40,984 nucleotides of DNA from an uncultured Roseburia sp. (GCA_947070915.1 CAMTDY010000004.1:1-40984); one strand, 5' to 3'; counted from the first letter of the stretch, positions 1 through 9,044 are shown. Notes: generated by a model not told the origin, from the letters alone. Translations and numbers: made by a program.

Positions 1-743
1 TTATGCAGGTGAGGGATGGCGCCGATTCTCTCGCAGAGACCGCACAGTCTATGGCGGATGGGGCGGAGCAGCAGTCCCTACATATTAAAGGAATGGTGGA
101 TCAGATCGAAGAAGTGTCGGAATCCGTTCATAATAATACGATGGCGGCACAGGATGTGGAGAGGCTCTCCAAGGACTCCATGGAGAGAATGGCAGAGGGA
201 GAGAAGAAGATGGATGAGCTGTCCCATGCGATGGATCAGATCCGGATGGAATCCAATGAGATTGCCAGCATCATCGAGGTGATCACAGGAATTGCGGCAC
301 AGACGAATCTTCTTGCCTTGAACGCATCGATTGAGGCGGCCAGGGCCGGGGAACATGGAAAAGGCTTCGCAGTGGTGGCGAGCGAGATCGGCGGACTGGC
401 CGGTTCCAGTGCTGAGGCTTCCCAGAACATTACGGAACTGATACAAAAAAGTATCTCGGCTGTAAATAACGGGGTGACGATCACAGGAGAGACCGTGGAG
501 ATGTTAGAAGGTATCTCGAAAATCTCTTCCGAGATCTCCCAAAATATTTCCCAGATCACAGAGACCAGCAGGAGACAGGATGATTCCCTGAAAAATATGC
601 TGGACAGCGCCAATGAGATCGCGGCAGTGATCGACCAGAACACGGCGGCGGCCCAGGAGAGTTCAGCACTTTCCGAGGAATTGTTAGGATATACGGAAAA
701 TGTAATGGTACAGATCGAGAAATATAAGATCAAAGAAAATTGA
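1..743 (+). CDS. Methyl-accepting chemotaxis protein, C-terminal part (5' truncated by window)
   Basis: This is the cytoplasmic signalling domain of a chemoreceptor, which controls the CheA kinase through CheW. The frame is already open at the left edge, so the sensor domain, membrane segments and HAMP lie outside the window. About 246 residues are visible. They form a long heptad-patterned helical hairpin, and the conserved tip TNLLALNASIEAARAGE is near residues 100-116, followed by GKGFAVVASEIGGLA. The visible Met at position 3 is probably internal, because a receptor needs upstream domains. The gene ends just before a strong promoter for the next operon. The family assignment is very secure; the ligand cannot be inferred. 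Confidence 0.95.
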   Translation, partial: MQVRDGADSLAETAQSMADGAEQQSLHIKGMVDQIEEVSESVHNNTMAAQDVERLSKDSMERMAEGEKKMDELSHAMDQIRMESNEIASIIEVITGIAAQTNLLALNASIEAARAGEHGKGFAVVASEIGGLAGSSAEASQNITELIQKSISAVNNGVTITGETVEMLEGISKISSEISQNISQITETSRRQDDSLKNMLDSANEIAAVIDQNTAAAQESSALSEELLGYTENVMVQIEKYKIKEN

Positions 744-754
744 TAAGTAGGATG

Positions 755-782
755 TTGACAAAGAATAAAATATGAGTATAAT
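755..782 (+). promoter_or_regulatory. Sigma-A promoter of the marR-ABC exporter operon
   Basis: A consensus -35 TTGACA (755-760) is separated by 16 bp from a consensus -10 TATAAT (777-782). Transcription should start near 789, inside the operator described separately. It is the best promoter match in the window. Confidence 0.85.
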
Positions 783-821
783 AAATAGTTAGCAAGTTAA
801 TTATTAGCTTGCTAACTATTT
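783..821 (+). promoter_or_regulatory. Two-site MarR-type operator overlapping the transcription start
   Basis: AAATAGTTAGCAAG (783-796) is repeated exactly in inverse orientation at 808-821, with an 11-nt centre. Within it are two 12-bp near-palindromes of form TTAGC-NN-GYTAA, at 789-800 and 804-815, with start-to-start spacing of 15 bp. They lie directly downstream of the -10 and upstream of a MarR gene, which suggests autoregulation. In RNA the same element would fold into a hairpin, but no T-run suited to termination follows. Confidence 0.7.
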
Positions 822-848
822 TCTTTGGAGAAATGGAGGTAATCTCAG

Positions 849-1325
849 TTGGGAAAAATTAAACCCATAGGATGCTGGGAGATGAGTGAGAAAGATTTTT
901 TGAATACGGCCAATCCAATGATGATCATGATTTTTATCAATCAGATGCATCGGAAAAAACTGGAACGTCTGCTGGAAGGCACGGGACTGCACCGGGCGCA
1001 GCACAGGCTGCTGATGACATTGTCGGAGGGAGAGTTTGAATCCCAGGCAGAGCTGGCGGCTGTCCTGGAAATATCCACGGCGACGGTGGCGGTATCCCTG
1101 AAAAAACTGGAGAGGGACGGATACATTCAGAAAACTACGAAAAAAGATGATTCCCGCGCCAAGTTTGTCAGCCTGACCGATAAGGGAGAGGACGTAGTGG
1201 CGAGGAGCAGGGAGATCTTTGCGTATATGGATCAAAGTGTGATCCGGGGATTTTCGGAGGAAGAGCTGGTCACCCTGCGGAAATTTTTGAAACAGATGTA
1301 TGACAATGTAAAAGAAATTGAGTAA
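849..1325 (+). CDS. MarR family transcriptional regulator
   Basis: This is a 158-residue winged-helix repressor of the MarR family, predicted to bind the inverted repeat in its own promoter and control the two ABC genes behind it. The recognition region is around residues 60-95 (QAELAAVLEISTATVAVSLKKLERDGYI), followed by the beta-wing with the typical DSRAKFVSLTDKGE motif. The chosen start is TTG at 849, because GGAGGT at 835-840 is spaced 8 nt from it. The in-frame ATG at 882 has GGAG touching it and is a poorer choice. Eighteen bases separate the stop from the next start, so one operon is likely. The effector is unknown; many MarR proteins beside exporters sense a toxic compound. Confidence 0.92.
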   Translation: MGKIKPIGCWEMSEKDFLNTANPMMIMIFINQMHRKKLERLLEGTGLHRAQHRLLMTLSEGEFESQAELAAVLEISTATVAVSLKKLERDGYIQKTTKKDDSRAKFVSLTDKGEDVVARSREIFAYMDQSVIRGFSEEELVTLRKFLKQMYDNVKEIE

Positions 1326-1343
1326 AAGGGAGGTAGTAAGCAG

Positions 1344-3086
1344 ATGGGAATTTATAAAAAATACGTTATGCCGTATCTTTCCGCCTTTATTCTGGGTCCC
1401 ATATTTATGATCGTAGAGGTGATCGGTGAAGTTCTTATGCCCAAACTTATGTCCATGATCATCAATGAGGGGATCCAGGGAGGCGCTGGAAGCGGTTATG
1501 TGGTCACAAAGGGAATTCTGATGGTGCTCCTGGCGCTGTGTATGATGCTCGGCGGAGTGCTTGGCGCATATTTTGCGGTTAAAGCTGCCGTCAATTTTGC
1601 CGCCAGTCTGAGAAAGGATGTATTTACGAAAGTACAGAAGTTTTCCTTTGCCAATATTGAGAAGTTCTCCACCGGCTCGCTTGTGACGAGACTGACCAAT
1701 GACATCACAAATATGCAGAATGTGATCATGATGGCGCTGCGCATGATGCTCCGGGCTCCGGGCATGCTGATCGGGGGATTGATCATGGCGGTGCTGATGA
1801 ATGCCAGACTGGCGGTTATTCTTGGGATAATTATCCCACTGCTGCTGGTGGCGCTGGTCATTGTGATCCGGATCGCTTTTCCGCGGTTTGATATCATGCA
1901 GACGAGGATCGACAAACTGAATTCCAGGATTCAGGAAAATATAACCAATGTGCGGGTAGTCAAATCCTTTGTGCGGGATGATTTTGAAAAGAATACTTTT
2001 AACGAGGCCAATGAAGAACTGATGGAGAAAAGCCTGGGCGCCATGAAAATCGTTATTTTTACCATGCCCATCATGACCCTTGCCATGAATATTACGACGA
2101 TGGCGGTTGTGTGGTTTGGCGGAAAGCAGATTATCGTGGGGGATATGCCAGTGGGAGACCTGACGGCATTTACTACCTACATTGTTCAGATCCTGATGTC
2201 CCTGATGATGGTAGCCATGATCATGATCCAGGGTTCCCGTGCCCTGGCTTCCTCCAAACGTATCAAAGAGGTACTCCAGGCAGAGATCGATCTGAACGAT
2301 GACAATGCCGGCAGAAAAGATCTGATGGTGGAAAAGGGTGCGATTGAATTCCGGGATGTGGGATTCCGGTACTACAAAAAACATAAAAACAATGTGCTGA
2401 AACATATTTCCTTCCGCGCAGAACCAGGGGAGACCATCGGGATCATCGGCTCCACCGGTTCTGGAAAGAGTTCTCTGGTACAGCTGATCCCGAGACTGTA
2501 CGATGCCGACGAGGGGCAGGTGCTGGTGGACGGCGTGGATGTCAGGGACTATTCCTTGAAACATCTGCGGGACGGTGTGGCGATGGTTCTCCAGAAAAAT
2601 ACATTGTTTTCCGGCACCATCATGGATAATCTCCGGTGGGGAGATGAGAGTGCAGAGGATGAGCAGGTGTTCGAGATGGCACAGTGTGCCCAGGCGGATG
2701 GTTTTGTCAGATCCTTCACTGAGGGGTATGATACGGAGCTGGGTCAGGGCGGCGTCAACGTCTCCGGCGGTCAGAAGCAGCGTCTTTGTATCGCCAGGGC
2801 TCTGCTGAAAAAGCCGAAGATCCTTATTCTCGACGACAGTACCAGTGCTGTGGATACGGCGACAGAGGCAGAGATCCGCAAAAGTTTCTCCACTTCCCTG
2901 AAGGATACGACAAAACTAATCATCGCCCAGAGGATTTCTTCGGTGGAGAGCGCCGACCGGATCCTTGTGCTGGACGAGGGAGAGATCGTGGGTCAGGGAA
3001 CCCATGAAGAGCTTTTAAAAGACTGTGAAGAATATCAGGAAATATATTATTCCCAGAGGGATAAAGAAAAGGAGGTATCAGCATGA
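1344..3086 (+). CDS. ABC exporter half-transporter with degenerate ATPase site
   Basis: This is a 580-residue fused membrane and ATPase subunit of an ABC exporter, probably one half of a heterodimer with the next gene. About six membrane helices occupy residues 1-300. The ATPase domain has Walker A GSTGSGKSS from residue 369 and signature VSGGQ at 473-477. The residue after the Walker B Asp is Asp (LDDS, about residue 498) instead of the catalytic Glu, and the switch His is Gln (IAQRIS, about residue 529). In heterodimeric exporters such as TM287/TM288, LmrCD and BmrCD, one subunit carries this degenerate set. The start ATG follows GGGAGG. The stop overlaps the next start in ATGA, which indicates translational coupling. 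The substrate is unknown and may be a drug, lipid or peptide. Confidence 0.95.
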   Translation: MGIYKKYVMPYLSAFILGPIFMIVEVIGEVLMPKLMSMIINEGIQGGAGSGYVVTKGILMVLLALCMMLGGVLGAYFAVKAAVNFAASLRKDVFTKVQKFSFANIEKFSTGSLVTRLTNDITNMQNVIMMALRMMLRAPGMLIGGLIMAVLMNARLAVILGIIIPLLLVALVIVIRIAFPRFDIMQTRIDKLNSRIQENITNVRVVKSFVRDDFEKNTFNEANEELMEKSLGAMKIVIFTMPIMTLAMNITTMAVVWFGGKQIIVGDMPVGDLTAFTTYIVQILMSLMMVAMIMIQGSRALASSKRIKEVLQAEIDLNDDNAGRKDLMVEKGAIEFRDVGFRYYKKHKNNVLKHISFRAEPGETIGIIGSTGSGKSSLVQLIPRLYDADEGQVLVDGVDVRDYSLKHLRDGVAMVLQKNTLFSGTIMDNLRWGDESAEDEQVFEMAQCAQADGFVRSFTEGYDTELGQGGVNVSGGQKQRLCIARALLKKPKILILDDSTSAVDTATEAEIRKSFSTSLKDTTKLIIAQRISSVESADRILVLDEGEIVGQGTHEELLKDCEEYQEIYYSQRDKEKEVSA

Positions 3087-4963
3087 GTGAGACAAAAAAC
3101 AGGACTCAGGGCGGACCTCCGATGGGAGGGCCGGGGAGAGGCCCAGGGCATCATGGAAGAGGAATGATGGGAGGAAAACCAGAAAATACGGGGGAGACCA
3201 TCCGGAGGCTTCTCACCTATGTAGGAAAAGATAAAGTGCGGGTTATTGTGGCGGTTTGCTGCGCCATTCTTACCAGTGCCGCCACCCTGGCGGGTTCCTA
3301 TCTGTTATCGCCGATCATTGACGGGGTGGCAGAGACATGGAAAAAGACGAGGGCGCCGGGGGCTGATGTGGGAAGCATCGTCGGTGAGGGAACCAGGGCA
3401 CTTATGCTGGGGGTTCTCCTAATGCTCTGCGTGTATATGATTGGCGTGGCCACGACCTACCTTCAGCAGCGGATCATGATCGGGGTGTCGCAGCGTGCCT
3501 TAAAAGGCATCCGGAAAGAGCTCTTTGACCATATCCAGACGCTGCCGGTGAGGTATTTTGACACCAATGCCACCGGTGATATCATGAGCCGGTTTACCAA
3601 TGATGTGGACGTGATCGGTGAGATGCTGAACAACACGATCATTCAGCTGATATCCGGGGCGCTGAGTATCCTGGGTACAGTGACGATCATGATCATCATG
3701 AATGTGTGGCTGGCACTGCTGACGATCCTGCTTGTTCCGCTGATGATCAAGTCGGGGGGATCCATCGCCAGAAGAAGTTCCAAATACTACCGTTCCCAGC
3801 AGTCCGCCCTGGGAAAATTGAACGGATATATCGAAGAGACCGTGACAGGACAGAAGGTGGTAAAAGTGTTCTGCCATGAGGACAAAGCCATACAGGAATT
3901 TACAGAGCTGAACGAGGATTTGAAGAAGAAGCAGATCAAAGCCCAGTTTTTTGGCGGGATCATGGGACCTGTCATGGGAAATCTCAGTCAGGTCAGTTAC
4001 GGCATCACTGCCTGCGTGGGTGGTCTGTTCTGTATCGCCGGCAAACTGTCTGTGGGAAACCTCAGTGTGTTCGTCAACTATTCCAGGCAGTTCAGCCGCC
4101 CCATCAATGAGATCTCCATGCAGGTCAATACAATCTTTTCGGCACTTGCCGGAGCAGAGCGGGTATTTAAGGTGCTGGATGAAGCGCCGGAGGAAGCAGA
4201 CGGGGCGGAGGCTGTGCCGATGGAAGAGATTCGGGGAGAGGTGGTTATGGAAAATGTGACCTTCGGCTATGAGCCGGATAAGACAATCCTCAAACACATC
4301 GACCTGTATGCCCACGCCGGCCAGAAGGTGGCGTTTGTGGGATCTACTGGCGCCGGAAAGACGACGGTCACCAATCTGTTGAATCGTTTCTATGATATTC
4401 AGGAGGGAAAGATCACCATCGACGGCAGGGATATTAAAGACTATGAGAGAAAGAGTCTGCGGAGCCATATCGCCATGGTGCTCCAGGATACCCATCTTTT
4501 CACCGGAACGGTGCGGGAAAATATCCGTTATGGCCGCCCGGACGCCACAGATGAGGAAGTGGAGCAGGCAGCCAGAACCGCCAGTGCCCATTCCTTTATC
4601 ATGCGGCTGGAAGATGGATACGATACAATGCTCGAAGGAGATGGCATCAATCTCAGCCAGGGGCAGAGACAGCTTCTGAATATTGCCAGGGCAGCGGTCT
4701 CCAAGGCGCCGATTCTCGTGCTGGATGAAGCCACCAGCTCGGTGGATACCAGGACGGAGATGCACATCGACCACGGTATGGAACGGCTGATGAAAAACCG
4801 CACTACCTTTGTGATCGCCCACCGGCTTTCAACTGTGCGGAATGCAGACTGCATCATGGTGCTGGAACAGGGCGAGATCATAGAACGGGGAACCCATAAG
4901 CAGCTGCTGGATATGAAAGGAAGATATTATCAGCTCTACACTGGAGCGGTGGAGCTGGATTAG
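3083..4963 (+). CDS. ABC exporter half-transporter with canonical catalytic site
   Basis: This is the 626-residue partner of the preceding subunit. It opens with an unusual soluble tail of about 35 residues rich in Gly, Pro, Met and His (GGPGRGPGHHGRGMMGG), then about six membrane helices, then the ATPase domain. Walker A GSTGAGKTT begins at residue 420. The signature is LSQGQ (524-528) rather than LSGGQ. Walker B ends in LDEATS with catalytic Glu about 549, and the switch His is about 580. Together with the degenerate first subunit this predicts one competent and one weak ATP site. The start overlaps the previous stop by 4 bp. The tail could bind metal or be a flexible linker; similar tails occur in clostridial homologues as I remember them. 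Confidence 0.95.
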   Translation: MSETKNRTQGGPPMGGPGRGPGHHGRGMMGGKPENTGETIRRLLTYVGKDKVRVIVAVCCAILTSAATLAGSYLLSPIIDGVAETWKKTRAPGADVGSIVGEGTRALMLGVLLMLCVYMIGVATTYLQQRIMIGVSQRALKGIRKELFDHIQTLPVRYFDTNATGDIMSRFTNDVDVIGEMLNNTIIQLISGALSILGTVTIMIIMNVWLALLTILLVPLMIKSGGSIARRSSKYYRSQQSALGKLNGYIEETVTGQKVVKVFCHEDKAIQEFTELNEDLKKKQIKAQFFGGIMGPVMGNLSQVSYGITACVGGLFCIAGKLSVGNLSVFVNYSRQFSRPINEISMQVNTIFSALAGAERVFKVLDEAPEEADGAEAVPMEEIRGEVVMENVTFGYEPDKTILKHIDLYAHAGQKVAFVGSTGAGKTTVTNLLNRFYDIQEGKITIDGRDIKDYERKSLRSHIAMVLQDTHLFTGTVRENIRYGRPDATDEEVEQAARTASAHSFIMRLEDGYDTMLEGDGINLSQGQRQLLNIARAAVSKAPILVLDEATSSVDTRTEMHIDHGMERLMKNRTTFVIAHRLSTVRNADCIMVLEQGEIIERGTHKQLLDMKGRYYQLYTGAVELD

Positions 4964-4972
4964 TGTTATTTA

Positions 4973-5003
4973 GCCGGTTCGCAACGTCGGACCGGCGTTT
5001 GTT
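4973..5003 (+). terminator. Intrinsic terminator after the ABC exporter operon
   Basis: GCCGGTTCG (4973-4981) pairs with CGGACCGGC (4988-4996) through nine pairs with one G.T wobble, leaving a six-base loop. A short T-rich tail, GTTTGTT, follows. The tail is weak, so some readthrough into the next gene is possible. Confidence 0.6.
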
Positions 5004-5021
5004 ATGTGAAGGAGGAGACAA

Positions 5022-5726
5022 ATGGGATTTACCGAAGAGGAATTAAGAAACGTGGAGGACTGTCTGCGGGAAATGGCAGATGAAAAATACCGGGAATTTC
5101 ACAGCAGGCTGATTCCCGGGGTGGAGTCGATTTTTTACGGGGTGCGGGTTCCGGCTCTGCGGAAACTTGCCAGACAGCTGGTGAAAGGGGACTGGCGGGG
5201 CTTCGTGGAGCTGACGAAAGATTCTTCCGTGTATGAATTTAATATGCTCTGTGGTATGGTATGTGCCCTGGCGAAGTGTGATTTCGGGGAAAAGCTGGAA
5301 TATGTGGAGAAGTTTATCCCTTCCATCGATAACTGGGCGGTGTGTGATATCGTCTGCGGGGACCTGAAAGACGTAAAAAACAACCGGGAGAGGATGTATC
5401 AATTCATCCTGCCTTACCTGGAATCGCAGCAGGAATATGAGGTGCGGTTTGCTGTGGTCATCCTTATGCAGTATTTTGTGACGGATGAATATATTAACGA
5501 TGTGTTAAAAATCTACGATGGTATCCGGCACGAAGGGTATTATGTAAAAATGGCGGTGGCGTGGGGTATTTCTATTTGTTATGTAAAATATCGGAATATT
5601 ACATTGGAATATCTCGCCTCTTGCAATCTGGATGATTTTACGTATAATAAGAGTGTACAGAAAATGATAGAATCACTTCGTGTCAGCCGGGAGGATAAGG
5701 AAATGCTCCGAAGTATGAAACGCTGA
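5022..5726 (+). CDS. DNA alkylation repair protein, AlkD-like HEAT-repeat glycosylase
   Basis: This 234-residue all-helical protein belongs to the AlkD family, which removes bulky or positively charged alkylated bases such as N3- and N7-alkylpurines without flipping the base. The family motif is DNWAVCD. Trp105 and Asp109 have the same four-residue spacing as catalytic Trp109/Asp113 of Bacillus cereus AlkD, and Trp181 (VAWGIS) could be the third aromatic. The length matches the family. The start ATG has AGGAGG seven bases upstream. The gene stands between a terminator and the NatAB genes, 23 bp before the latter, so they may be co-transcribed. The role in repair is inferred from family membership and the retained catalytic residues. 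Confidence 0.9.
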   Translation: MGFTEEELRNVEDCLREMADEKYREFHSRLIPGVESIFYGVRVPALRKLARQLVKGDWRGFVELTKDSSVYEFNMLCGMVCALAKCDFGEKLEYVEKFIPSIDNWAVCDIVCGDLKDVKNNRERMYQFILPYLESQQEYEVRFAVVILMQYFVTDEYINDVLKIYDGIRHEGYYVKMAVAWGISICYVKYRNITLEYLASCNLDDFTYNKSVQKMIESLRVSREDKEMLRSMKR

Positions 5727-5749
5727 CAATAAACAGCGGGAGGAAGAAG

Positions 5750-6700
5750 ATGAAACTAGAAGTAAAAAAGATTCGCAAAAGGTTTGAAGGAAAAGAGGTT
5801 CTGAAAGGGGTCGATTTTTCTGTAGAGAGCGGAAGAGCTCTGGGACTTTTAGGAAGAAATGGTGCAGGAAAGACGACAACAATACGAATTATTATGGATA
5901 TTTTCCGGGCGGATGAGGGAGAGGTGCTGCTGGATGGCACACCCTTTGACCCTTCCCAGAATCAGGTGGGATATCTGCCGGAGGAGAGGGGAATGTATCC
6001 GAAAAAAACGGTGATCGAGCAGATGATATATTTTGCGAAGCTCAGAGGACTCGACCGGGCTTCAGCGGTAAAAAATGCCCAGAAATGGCTGTCTCGTCTA
6101 AAGGTCAGTGAATATGAAAAACGCAAGCTGGATACCTTGTCCAAAGGAAACCAGCAGAAGGTTCAGCTGGCAGCCACCCTTGTGTGTGATCCGGATATCG
6201 TGGTGCTGGATGAACCATTTTCGGGACTTGATCCGGTGAATTCCCAGATATTGAAGGATGTGATCCGGGAACTGATCTCAGAGGGGAAGATTGTGATTTT
6301 TTCCAGCCACCAGATGAGCTATGTGGAGGAATTCTGTGAAGATATCGCCATTGTCAACCAGGGGGAGATCGTACTGGCGGGAAGTCTCGATGAGATCAAG
6401 GAGGAATATGGAAAGGGCAGAAAGATACTGTCTGCCTTGAATTTTTCCCTGGAAGAGCTGGAGCGGCTCTGCAGGGAAAGACTGTCAGATGTGCTGGAGG
6501 TGGAGAGCCGCAGCAAGCATAATCTGATCCTGCGGCTGACCGGCGGAGCCAGCCAGTGGAATATACTGGAACGCATGAAAGAAGAGGGGATAGAGATCGA
6601 TCAGTACGGTTCCTACGAGCCGTCCCTCAACGATATTTTTGTATCCTGTGTGGGGGACGAGGTTCCAGATGATACGCAGGAAGAAGGGGGGCAGGACTGA
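5750..6700 (+). CDS. NatA-like ABC transporter ATP-binding protein
   Basis: This is the 316-residue ATPase subunit of an ABC-2 exporter. Walker A GRNGAGKTT is at residues 35-43. LSKGNQQKVQ serves as the signature, and Walker B LDEPFSGLDP follows. A C-terminal extension after about residue 215 resembles the DUF4162 region common in NatA-type proteins. The atypical signature (SKGN in place of SGGQ) is usual for this subfamily. The next gene, the permease, starts 2 bp after this stop, so the pair is coupled. NatAB of Bacillus exports Na+. The same architecture also occurs in antibiotic or peptide exporters, so the substrate is not assigned. Confidence 0.93.
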   Translation: MKLEVKKIRKRFEGKEVLKGVDFSVESGRALGLLGRNGAGKTTTIRIIMDIFRADEGEVLLDGTPFDPSQNQVGYLPEERGMYPKKTVIEQMIYFAKLRGLDRASAVKNAQKWLSRLKVSEYEKRKLDTLSKGNQQKVQLAATLVCDPDIVVLDEPFSGLDPVNSQILKDVIRELISEGKIVIFSSHQMSYVEEFCEDIAIVNQGEIVLAGSLDEIKEEYGKGRKILSALNFSLEELERLCRERLSDVLEVESRSKHNLILRLTGGASQWNILERMKEEGIEIDQYGSYEPSLNDIFVSCVGDEVPDDTQEEGGQD

Positions 6701-6702
6701 TC

Positions 6703-7935
6703 ATGAAAAAATTATTTCACGTATATTGTTTTGAATTGGGGAATTATTTTAAGAGCAAATCTTTCGTGATCTCCACTGTGCTGATCTGTGTGGCAGCGAT
6801 CGTGGCGATGAGCATACCGGGGATCATTGACAGCCTGTCCGGCGGGGACGGTGCTGACGGAGAGGAAAACCAGATGGCAGAAACCATCGCAGTCTGTGAT
6901 CCCCAGGGGATGATCCAGGATGATCTGATCCTTTCCTATGGTAAGGCAGAGATCCAGAGGATGGAGGATGATAAGCAGGTCCAGGAGGCGGTAAAGGCGG
7001 AGAAAGCCGAGATCGGTTTTGTCATCAAAAGTGCCACGGAATTTGATTATTACGTATTTAACAAATCCATTTCCGATTCTGCCGGGGAGTTATTCAAAGA
7101 GCTGATGAGCACATCGGCGAAGATGAAATACTGTCAGGATCAGAATGTAAATTATGAGGAACTGATGAAGCTGGATGCGGAGAGCATTTTATGCAATGAA
7201 AAGGTACTGGGTAAGGATTCCGGACAGAACTACTGGTACAGTTATATCCTGGTCATCCTAGTCTTTATGATCATTATCATGTACGGTATGATGATCGCTA
7301 CCAGCGTGGCAAATGAAAAAAGCAACCGTACTGTGGAGATCCTGGTCACCAGCACCAGTTCTTCCAGTCTGTTGTTCGGCAAGGTGTTTGCCGGCGCCAC
7401 GGCAATTATTTTCCAGATGGGACTGATTTTTACAAGTATTCTGGGCGGCTATAAGCTCAATGCAGACAGTCTTGACGGGATGCTGGATATGTTTTTTGAT
7501 ATTCCGGCGGAAGTACTTGTGACTTTCGCGGTATTTGGGCTGGGAGGATTTTTGATCTATGCATTCATGTACGGAACCCTGGGGGCGCTGGTATCGAAGA
7601 TCGAGGACCTCAACAAGAGTGCCGGAACCGCCCAGATGCTTGTAATGGTTATATATTTTCTCGTGTTGTTCCAGATGCAGGAGCCGGATGGGATCGTGAT
7701 CCGCATCCTTTCCTATCTTCCGGTAAGTTCCTACAGCGCCATGTTTATCCGTATCGCCATGGGAACCGTAGCTACGTGGGAGATCGTGGTTTCAGCAGTG
7801 ATCTTATATGCCTCTGTGGTGGCGATGGGATTTGTGGGGGCAAAGATCTTCCGCAATTCCACTTTGCGTTATGGCAATCCCATAAAGCTCACGAATGCTC
7901 TCCGGGGACTGCGAAGTGGGAAAAATAATTATTGA
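6703..7935 (+). CDS. NatB-like ABC-2 type permease
   Basis: This 410-residue membrane protein pairs with the preceding ATPase. One hydrophobic segment near residues 20-42 is followed by an extracytoplasmic region of about 130 residues. Further membrane helices begin near residue 178 (ILVILVFMIIIMYGMMIATS), then about four more to the C-terminus. This is the NatB/ABC-2 permease arrangement. The motif EKSNRTVEILVTSTSSSSLLFGK after the second helix is characteristic of the family. There is no obvious terminator after it; the next 130 bp hold the pta promoter. Substrate unknown. Confidence 0.92.
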   Translation: MKKLFHVYCFELGNYFKSKSFVISTVLICVAAIVAMSIPGIIDSLSGGDGADGEENQMAETIAVCDPQGMIQDDLILSYGKAEIQRMEDDKQVQEAVKAEKAEIGFVIKSATEFDYYVFNKSISDSAGELFKELMSTSAKMKYCQDQNVNYEELMKLDAESILCNEKVLGKDSGQNYWYSYILVILVFMIIIMYGMMIATSVANEKSNRTVEILVTSTSSSSLLFGKVFAGATAIIFQMGLIFTSILGGYKLNADSLDGMLDMFFDIPAEVLVTFAVFGLGGFLIYAFMYGTLGALVSKIEDLNKSAGTAQMLVMVIYFLVLFQMQEPDGIVIRILSYLPVSSYSAMFIRIAMGTVATWEIVVSAVILYASVVAMGFVGAKIFRNSTLRYGNPIKLTNALRGLRSGKNNY

Positions 7936-7973
7936 GAAGTGAGAAAAATAATTCATAAAAGGCAAATTGGGAC

Positions 7974-8037
7974 TTGTTTTTTGGATAAAAGTTGTTATGA
8001 TAGATAGTAGATGGCAATTGTTTCCTATGCAGTTGCC
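7974..8037 (+). promoter_or_regulatory. pta promoter and 5' leader hairpin
   Basis: A -35 TTGTTT (7974-7979) and -10 TATGAT (7996-8001) are 16 bp apart. Just after the predicted start, GGCAATTG (8013-8020) pairs with CAGTTGCC (8030-8037), with one G.T pair. No T-run follows, so the hairpin is more likely a stabilising or regulatory leader structure than a terminator. Confidence 0.6.
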
Positions 8038-8066
8038 TCTCATAATAACTTTAGGAGGCTATATTT

Positions 8067-9044
8067 ATGTTTGGTCAGCTGATTAATATTTTGAAAAAAA
8101 ATCCAAAGAAGATCGTATTCACAGAGGGAAGCGACCCGCGTATCCTGGAGGCGTCCTCCCGGCTGCTTGCCAGTACCTTTCTGTCACCGGTTCTTGTAGG
8201 AGATCCGAAGGAGATTGCGGTGGCGGCAGAGGAAAGCGGTTTTAATATCCGTGGGGCTGAGATCGTTGATCCATTAAATTACGAAGAGATAGATGAGATG
8301 GTGCAGCTTCTCTGTGAGATTCGTAAAAATAAAGGCATGACAGAGGAAAAGGCGCGGGACATCCTGTCCCAGGCAAATTATTTTGGAACGATGCTGGTGA
8401 AGATGGGAAAGGCGGATGCTCTTCTCGGAGGCGCCACGTATTCTACAGCAGATACGGTGCGTCCGGCGCTGCAGATCATCAAGACCAAGCCTCAAAATTC
8501 CATCGTATCATCCTGTTTTATCCTGGTGCGTCCGTCGGCGACCGGTGAAAATGAAGTGCTTGCCATGAGCGACTGTGCTATCAACATTAAGCCCACAGAG
8601 GATGAGCTGGTAGAGATCGCCCTGGAGTCTGCAGAGTGTGCGAGAATATTCGGCATCGATCCGCAGCTGGCATTCCTCAGCTATTCCACATTGGGTTCCG
8701 GCGCAGGCGAAGATGTGGACAAGATGAGAAATGCAGCGGAGAAGACAAAGAAAGCGGCTCCGAATCTGCCCATCGAGGGAGAGCTTCAGTTTGATGCGGC
8801 GGTTTCACCGAGGGTTGCCCGTACCAAATGTCCGGAGTCTGAGGTGGCTGGACATGCCAATACCTTTATCTTCCCGGATATCAGCGCCGGCAATATCGGT
8901 TATAAGATCGCCCAGAGACTTGGAAACTTTGAGGCATATGGGCCGATCCTTCTCGGATTAAATGCACCCATCAATGATCTCTCCCGGGGCTGTAATGCCA
9001 GTGAGGTTTATTCTATGGCGATCATTACAGCTGCTCTGGCATAG
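8067..9044 (+). CDS. pta: Phosphate acetyltransferase
   Basis: This enzyme interconverts acetyl-CoA and acetyl phosphate, the first step of acetate and ATP formation in fermentation. The 325 residues match the short Firmicutes form, which is only the PTA_PTB catalytic domain. Recognisable blocks are KIVFTEGSDPRILEAS near the N-terminus, GGATYSTADTVRPALQIIKT mid-protein, and the C-terminal LQFDAAVSPRVARTKCPES and FPDISAGNIGYKIAQRLG. AGGAGG lies about nine bases before the ATG. Acetate kinase, a frequent neighbour, is not next to it: a terminator and a convergent gene follow, so pta is transcribed alone here. Confidence 0.97.
   Translation: MFGQLINILKKNPKKIVFTEGSDPRILEASSRLLASTFLSPVLVGDPKEIAVAAEESGFNIRGAEIVDPLNYEEIDEMVQLLCEIRKNKGMTEEKARDILSQANYFGTMLVKMGKADALLGGATYSTADTVRPALQIIKTKPQNSIVSSCFILVRPSATGENEVLAMSDCAINIKPTEDELVEIALESAECARIFGIDPQLAFLSYSTLGSGAGEDVDKMRNAAEKTKKAAPNLPIEGELQFDAAVSPRVARTKCPESEVAGHANTFIFPDISAGNIGYKIAQRLGNFEAYGPILLGLNAPINDLSRGCNASEVYSMAIITAALA

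Noticed and set aside
816..2564. 582-codon open frame on the - strand across the MarR and ABC genes
   Set aside because: It runs opposite two well-identified genes, has a His/Gln-rich nonsense composition and no ribosome site or domain.
3500..4822. 440-codon open frame on the - strand inside the second ABC subunit
   Set aside because: It is an antisense shadow of a gene with all ABC motifs.
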